From assembly GCA_016786965.1 (NCBI GenBank), contig JAEUVL010000961.1, positions 1 to 12,076 of the forward strand: a stretch of DNA of 12,076 bases, given 5' to 3'. Under the pieces are notes generated by a model. The model did not search any database, was not told the origin of the DNA, and saw only the letters and a list, made by a program, of their open reading frames with translations. Source of the DNA: Chitinophagaceae bacterium (GTDB taxonomy: Bacteria; Bacteroidota; Bacteroidia; Chitinophagales; Chitinophagaceae). Made by a program: the position numbers and the translations under genes. Shown piece by piece: positions 9,001 to 12,076 of this stretch. Each line of letters begins with the position of its first letter. The stretch's first letter is position 1.

Positions 9001-11733
9001 ACGGCAGCCAACCTGAATGGAGCGGCCACCACTTATGCTGTAAATAACTTGAACCAGCTGACCGGGGTGAACAGCACCAGCTTCAGCTTTGATGACAGGG
9101 GCAACCTTACTTACGACGGTACTTTTTATAAAACTTATGATGCAGAGAACCGGTTAGTAAAGGATTCTTCATCACCCGCCAGTGTGGTTACATACGGATA
9201 TGATGCCAGCAACAGGCGGATAACTAAAACCATTAACGGCAATACACTGAAATATACCTACAGCGGGGCTTCACAAATAGAAGAACGGAACAGCAGTAAT
9301 GTGTTACTGAACCGCACGGTGTTTACAGGTTTCTTGTCTCCGGTGATGAATGAGAAGAGCGGTAATAAATTTTATTACCACCCCAATGAGCTGGGTTCTG
9401 TAGAGGCTATCAGCAATAACAGTGGAAGGCTTTTGGAAAGCTATCGCTATGATGTGTATGGAAAAATGACAAGGTATGACAGTCTGAATAACCCCCTCTC
9501 TGGTTCACTTGCCGGCAACCGTTTTGGTTTTACTGGGCAAGAATTTGATAGTGCTACCAACAGCTATCGTTTTTTCTACCGCAACTATTCTCCTGAAACT
9601 GGGGTGTTTAATCAAAGAGATTTAATAGAATACGGAGATGGGATGGGAATGTACCAGTATGTGGGTAATAATCCGGCAAACGGAGTGGATGTGCTGGGGT
9701 TGAAGTGTCCCGAAAAAGGGCATGACAGAACAGATATTTCATTTACAGTTTCTGCAGGTGGGGCAGTACTTCATGACAAAGTAGGTGGCGAAAGAATAAT
9801 GAATGAGGTTGATAGGAGAGCGGAGATAAAAATTAAAGAGACACCAAGACCCAATAGAGCTGAACGAAGAAGACTTGAACTTCGTGGTGAGGAATCAGCC
9901 AATATCAGAAAGTATAATGAGGTTAATAGTAAAGCAAGTGTTACTAAAGCCAGCAGGGGACTTAAGCTTGCTGGCGGATTGATGAATTTGGCTGATAACC
10001 TTGTAAAGTTTGAAAAGTTAGCATCGTCCATGGTAGATGGTCAGGGAAACGAACAGAATACAGAAGAATGGGCAAATTTTGCTGATTTGGTTTTAAGCGC
10101 TTCAGGATGGACACCCCAGGGAGCCATTGCGGGATTGGCAGATTTTGGAATTGAAAGATTAACCGGGCAGGGACTTGTCTCACACGGAACAAGCACGACT
10201 TCATTCTTAACTCACACCCTCAATAGCTGGCAATATGATATTCCAATGGTTTGGCAATATGGCGACCCGATTGATGAAAATTGGCGACCAGTTTGGTCTT
10301 CAGATTGGTGGACCTATGACTACCATTTTGGTGAAAAACCTTGTCCCCCTTCAGGTGGTAGCCGGAATTCGTATTGGAATAAGTTTGCTAACGCCGTGAA
10401 TGGTCTTTCTGTTAAAATGCTTGTCCTCCTCACCTCCGACCCTAACGAAATCAAAGGCCCCGATGGACAGCCCAACAAAGCATGGGTAAGTGTAAAAGAC
10501 AGGATGCCATACACCATACTGTTTGAAAATGATACTACAGCTACTGCACCCGTAAAATACCTGAAGATCACTTCACCTGTAGAGCCGAAACAGGATCCTG
10601 CCACTTTAGAACTGGGCAATGTAGGGTTTAATAATTCCTCTTTTGATATTCCTCCCGGAAATTCATTTTACTATCAGCGCTTAGATGCAAGAGATTCCAC
10701 CGGTCTATTTATTGATATGACAGCCGGCTATGATATTGTAACCAATAATATTTTCTGGGAATTCCAGGCCATAGACCCTATCACCTTACTGCCACCTGAA
10801 GACCCAATGGCCGGTTTTGTATTTGTTCAGGATACCCTCAACCCGGAATATGGCCACGGTTTTGTCAACTTCAGCATCAAACCCAAAACCTCTTCACAGA
10901 CACTCGATACCATCGGGGCGAGAGCCTTTATTGTGTTTGATGAGAACGATACAATCCCAACCAACATTCATAAAAACACCATTGATGCGGTAGCACCCAC
11001 CAGCAGTATTATGAACCTGCCCGATCTGACACCGGATACCGAAGTAAGACTTACCTATACCGGCACCGACGACCCCAACGGTTCCGGTGTGAAGCACTAC
11101 TCCATTTATGTGGCTGATGATAACGGACCACCTGAACTGTACCTGTCTAATATCACTGTTACAGACACGGTGTTTTACGGAATAGCAGAACACACGTACA
11201 AGTTTTATATTACAGCCTCCGACACAGCAGGTAATGTGGAAGAATTGCATTTGCTGGATAGTGTAAAAATTACAAACGGGCAATATGTTATTTGCCCGGG
11301 TGCTAATGTGAGCTTCGATTCAAAAATGACGGGCAGTACCTTCCAGTGGCAGGTGGATAATGGAACGGGTTATACCAACGTTACAAATGGAGGTATTTAT
11401 AGCGGGGCAACTACAGCCATACTGGATATTACCAATCCTCCGACAAATATGTATGGGTTTAAATACCGCTGTCTCGTAAATGGCACTACCTACAGTCTTG
11501 AATTTATTCTCAAATTCGGTATGACCTGGGAAGGAACAGTAAGTACTGCCTGGGAGAATCCGGCGAACTGGAGTTGTAACAGCCTTCCGGATATGAATAC
11601 TGATGTGATAATTAATGGTGGTAAACCGAACTATCCGGTTGTTACTTCCAATCCAACGATAAGAACGCTGAGACTAAATGCCGGCGCCACCGGCACAGTA
11701 AGCTCAGGATTTACATTAACTGTTGTGAAATAG
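6055..11733 (+). CDS. Secreted RHS/YD-repeat giant protein with post-core cassette
   Basis: The protein has 1892 residues from the ATG at 6055. An inner ATG at 6088 gives a cleaner signal peptide (MCKCRLALLVLFSICSVTAL, with GQ next), and neither start has a convincing ribosome site. Domain order: signal peptide; DUF6531-like RHS N-terminal region with GGPLGTQVNTLSGNLFI and WGDGREDQY (~34-175); about 40 YD repeats (~176-1150) with a Cys-Cys pair at 328-329; RHS-associated core from GFTGQEFDSATNSYRFFYRN to DVLGL (1158-1216); an unrecognised cassette (1217 to ~1460); a domain opening SDPNEIKGPDGQP and ending near VAPTSS (1461 to ~1646); Ig-like (~1647-1735); Ig-like opening ICPGANVSF with FQWQV (~1742-1822); and a C-terminal WEGTVSTAWENPANWSC domain (~1822-1892). 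RHS repeats build a hollow beta shell that can enclose a polypeptide. Here the function (toxin delivery, adhesion or matrix protein) cannot be decided. No T9SS-type C-terminal domain is recognised. An in-frame TAA at 6043-6045 bounds the N-terminus. Confidence 0.93.
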   Translation: MHSIQNIYTKEMCKCRLALLVLFSICSVTALGQNLNNPNKGGPLGTQVNTLSGNLFIPRTDIYIPARSFDLDIRFYYNSFLFTEEYGYGKGWTFEYNIRYKQDTIPGSKLILWGDGREDQYDSIPGGSYKTPRGFFNTLSQYQPGKYVLTELNGVKYFFDNAVHKRITRMEEPNGNYINFTYTDSLLTAMTNAAGQTIGFTYNPQGRLATVVDAIAVPSRTFTYTYDAGGNLKEVKDPLNNKYQYSYLINGPMKSLADKNNNKVDIIYFPDFTTRELIGCNKRLSFSYDTISKTTFVTDHLSTGNQVTKYKYKTVENLSWITSMSGNCCGFNMSYEYDDQGNQTKMTDANGQVYTYTYDEFGNMLTATDPLNQISTYTYTTDYKKINSFKDPKGNLYTIGYDSRGNMTQLVTPGNNVYTATYNANGDIINSTDPRGNIYTYNYDSRGNPINVTGPNGYQAALSFDARGNLLSYTDARGNTSSAEYDILDRLKKITDPINNNVQFTYDAQGNPVIFKNKNNETTTLNFDASNRLVNITGPTGNQSSYTYDGMNNLLSAKNALGHEVKMSYDNRNRLKSAKDPDNNNAAYTYDGNGNILSVSLANGRQLNYTYDLLNRLTEVSDGTSSIASFVYDKNGNITSYTNATGAIITAAYDSLDRMKSITDPLGNSSHFTYDKNNNIISVTDREGRTSFYNYDSLNRVKTFTDNNGFVTTVGYDAQSNITSLTDQNNNTTTYTYDSLNRRKRMTFPDAMYTEFTYDKESNITAIRRTDATVINYQYDTLNRVTSRTMPGGEVYTYTYDKMSRVLTATNNNGTITFTYDKLNRVTSENFDGRTTRYGYNVSGRTQTTIYPDSTTVIKEFDTRNRLTKILKDSVTVAEYSYNNANQLTQKSFANGVSSNMQYDYANRLSSLTTTAASGVIQNSQFSYDKEYNKTAITRSNNSSLSEQFTYDNGYRLTNYKRGPAGSPVIQNTYTYDAVGNRTAANLNGAATTYAVNNLNQLTGVNSTSFSFDDRGNLTYDGTFYKTYDAENRLVKDSSSPASVVTYGYDASNRRITKTINGNTLKYTYSGASQIEERNSSNVLLNRTVFTGFLSPVMNEKSGNKFYYHPNELGSVEAISNNSGRLLESYRYDVYGKMTRYDSLNNPLSGSLAGNRFGFTGQEFDSATNSYRFFYRNYSPETGVFNQRDLIEYGDGMGMYQYVGNNPANGVDVLGLKCPEKGHDRTDISFTVSAGGAVLHDKVGGERIMNEVDRRAEIKIKETPRPNRAERRRLELRGEESANIRKYNEVNSKASVTKASRGLKLAGGLMNLADNLVKFEKLASSMVDGQGNEQNTEEWANFADLVLSASGWTPQGAIAGLADFGIERLTGQGLVSHGTSTTSFLTHTLNSWQYDIPMVWQYGDPIDENWRPVWSSDWWTYDYHFGEKPCPPSGGSRNSYWNKFANAVNGLSVKMLVLLTSDPNEIKGPDGQPNKAWVSVKDRMPYTILFENDTTATAPVKYLKITSPVEPKQDPATLELGNVGFNNSSFDIPPGNSFYYQRLDARDSTGLFIDMTAGYDIVTNNIFWEFQAIDPITLLPPEDPMAGFVFVQDTLNPEYGHGFVNFSIKPKTSSQTLDTIGARAFIVFDENDTIPTNIHKNTIDAVAPTSSIMNLPDLTPDTEVRLTYTGTDDPNGSGVKHYSIYVADDNGPPELYLSNITVTDTVFYGIAEHTYKFYITASDTAGNVEELHLLDSVKITNGQYVICPGANVSFDSKMTGSTFQWQVDNGTGYTNVTNGGIYSGATTAILDITNPPTNMYGFKYRCLVNGTTYSLEFILKFGMTWEGTVSTAWENPANWSCNSLPDMNTDVIINGGKPNYPVVTSNPTIRTLRLNAGATGTVSSGFTLTVVK
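6088..6153 (+). other. Predicted signal peptide of the RHS protein, from the inner ATG
   Basis: From the ATG at 6088 the product begins with Cys-Lys-Cys-Arg, then a hydrophobic stretch LALLVLFSICSVTAL followed by G-Q-N. This is the usual n-, h- and c-region order of a Sec signal, with cleavage probable near ALG/Q. The 11 residues added by the upstream ATG at 6055 (MHSIQNIYTKE) would only lengthen the n-region. No lipobox Cys follows the hydrophobic stretch, so a soluble secreted or periplasmic protein is more likely than a lipoprotein. Confidence 0.75.
7246..8442 (+). repeat. YD-repeat core: 19 consecutive units in exact 21-residue (63 bp) register
   Basis: Nineteen consecutive YD units, from TIGYDSRGN to NYQYDTLNR, are each exactly 21 codons long with no indel. 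Each has a '[YF]-[DN]-x-x-x-[N/R/D]' turn, usually followed ~10 residues later by a D-P/G-x-G-like turn. From the fourth unit (7435) the residue four after the YD Asp alternates N, R, N, R through all 16 remaining units. At DNA level 'tacgacagcct' recurs at 8011, 8137 and 8263, exactly 126 bp apart. Less regular YD units flank the block, from about 6580 to 9500. Confidence 0.9.
9526..9702 (+). other. RHS-repeat-associated core motif
   Basis: Residues 1158-1216 of the RHS protein carry GFTGQEFDSATNSYRFFYRN, then Y-S-P-E-T-G-V-F, RDLIEYGDG, MYQYVGNNPANG and a terminal DVLGL. This matches the conserved core that closes the RHS shell and normally ends in DPxGL, where some RHS/TcC proteins self-cleave through conserved Asp residues. 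The Asp is kept here but the Pro is replaced by Val. Everything downstream of base 9702 would be the released or enclosed part if cleavage occurs. Confidence 0.88.
9703..10434 (+). other. Unrecognised post-core cassette inside the RHS protein
   Basis: About 244 residues (1217-1460) lie between the RHS core and the SDPNEIKGP domain. The first third is highly charged and probably helical (EVDRRAEIKIKE, RAERRRLELRGEE). The middle has an amphipathic to hydrophobic stretch (DLVLSASGWTPQGAIAGLAD). The last third is Trp/Tyr-rich (SWQYDIPMVWQYGDP, SSDWWTYDYHFGEKPCPP). I recognise no nuclease, deaminase, ADP-ribosyltransferase or protease signature. My hand count for bases 9781-10020 is 95 G/C of 240, about 40 percent, lower than most neighbouring stretches. 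Position and composition suggest an exchangeable cassette, but its function is unknown. Confidence 0.6.
10435..11730 (+). other. C-terminal extracellular modules of the RHS protein
   Basis: The first module begins SDPNEIKGPDGQP and includes YTILFENDTTATAPVKYL, GNSFYYQRLDARD, DMTAGYDI, FWEFQAIDPIT and VNFSIKPK. These match a domain I know from giant bacterial surface proteins as 'SxDPNDIIGP...Y.I.FENDP..ATAPA', ending just before 'APTSS'. Two Ig/FN3-like modules follow (about 10993-11250 and 11278-11517). The last is a short beta domain, WEGTVSTAWENPANWSC..LPDMNTDVIINGG..NYPVV, common near the C-termini of Bacteroidota exported proteins. It ends with TLTVVK without a basic-tailed sorting domain. 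Confidence 0.7.
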
Positions 11734-11738
11734 ACACC

Positions 11739-11768
11739 AAAAGCCGGGAGGCATCGTTCCGGCTTTTT
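11739..11768 (+). terminator. Rho-independent terminator after the RHS gene
   Basis: The stem aaaagccgg (11739-11747) pairs perfectly with ccggctttt (11759-11767). A G-U and an A-U pair can extend it inward (11748-11749 with 11757-11758), leaving a 7-base loop. The 3' arm ends in a T run. It starts six bases after the stop codon, so it should close the transcript of the two giant genes, and it could work in both directions because of the A run on the 5' side. Confidence 0.88.
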
Positions 11769-11782
11769 ATAGCACTTCTTTT

Positions 11783-12076
11783 ATGGATAAAGTGTACATA
11801 CCCACTAATAAAGGAATAAAGGAAGTGATGGTCCAAAATATCATCCGGGTGGAGGCCAGCAGTAATTACTGTAAAATCTATTTTGCTAACGAATACCCGC
11901 TTACGGTAGCCAAAGTATTGCAATGGTTTGAAGATACATTACCTGAGGATTTTTTCTGCCGTATACACCGAACCCATTTAGTGAACCGGGGATTTATTTC
12001 CTCAGTTTCCGGTGATTTTAAACTTACCCTGTGCAATGGAGAACAGTTTAAGGTAAGCAGACGTAAGAAACGTGCA
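11783..12076 (+). CDS. LytTR-type DNA-binding protein (3'-truncated)
   Basis: From the ATG at 11783 the frame encodes 98 residues without a stop to the right edge. They form most of a LytTR DNA-binding domain: VYIPTNKGIKEV strand, IIRVEASSNYCKIYF, LTVAKVLQWFEDTLPE, the diagnostic FFCRIHRTHLVNRGFISSV, then LTLCNGEQFKVSRRKKR. No receiver domain precedes it, so this is a stand-alone LytTR protein, or one with a C-terminal extension beyond the window, not a standard two-component response regulator. The family binds direct repeats upstream of target genes. The start lies 15 bp after the terminator, with no clear ribosome site. A second ATG at 11828 would cut into the domain and is rejected. The target genes are unknown; regulation of the upstream giant genes is only a guess from proximity. 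Confidence 0.88.
   Translation, partial: MDKVYIPTNKGIKEVMVQNIIRVEASSNYCKIYFANEYPLTVAKVLQWFEDTLPEDFFCRIHRTHLVNRGFISSVSGDFKLTLCNGEQFKVSRRKKRA

Noticed and set aside
9703..10434. Assigning a named toxin activity (nuclease, deaminase, ADP-ribosyltransferase) to the cassette
   Set aside because: No catalytic motif can be read in these residues, and no immunity-type gene follows directly. Position alone does not support a named activity.
11734..11782. Promoter for the LytTR gene
   Set aside because: I looked for the Bacteroidota TTG / TAnnTTTG pattern and found no convincing match. Only the terminator can be supported in this gap.

Overview
The window looks like chromosomal DNA of a Bacteroidota bacterium, most likely a Chitinophagaceae-like member. 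The evidence is moderate GC, no clear Shine-Dalgarno sequences before the starts, very large secreted proteins built from PKD/Ig-like, CARDB and RHS/YD repeats, a C-terminal 'ANWSC..LPD..TDVIINGG' domain typical of that phylum, and a stand-alone LytTR regulator. The lineage is inferred from protein style. No marker gene is present.

All supported genes are on the plus strand. Bases 2-6034 hold the 3' part of a giant surface-type protein whose start lies outside the window. It has PKD-like and Ig-like modules, an FN3-like module, eight CARDB repeats, a PPC-like module, a TIG-like module, a Gly/Asn linker and one more Ig-like domain. After 20 bp comes a second giant gene (6055-11733). It encodes a signal peptide, an RHS N-terminal domain, about 40 YD repeats, an RHS-associated core and an unrecognised cassette of about 240 residues. 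After the cassette come an 'SDPNEIKGP' domain, Ig-like domains and the ANWSC-type C-terminus. A Rho-independent terminator follows at once. The start of a LytTR DNA-binding protein (from 11783) runs off the right edge.

The two giant genes are probably one operon. Read end to end, their domain order resembles that of single-chain giant proteins in which CARDB, PPC, TIG and Ig modules precede an RHS block and an 'SxDPNDIIGP' domain follows it. I therefore suggest they are a two-subunit version of one such machine. The second unusual point is the position of the variable cassette. It lies directly after the RHS core, where polymorphic toxins carry their toxin, but it is followed by a further ~430 residues of domains instead of ending the protein. 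No immunity-type gene follows the cassette. The YD array also keeps a strict 21-residue register over 19 units and shows a 42-residue super-period.
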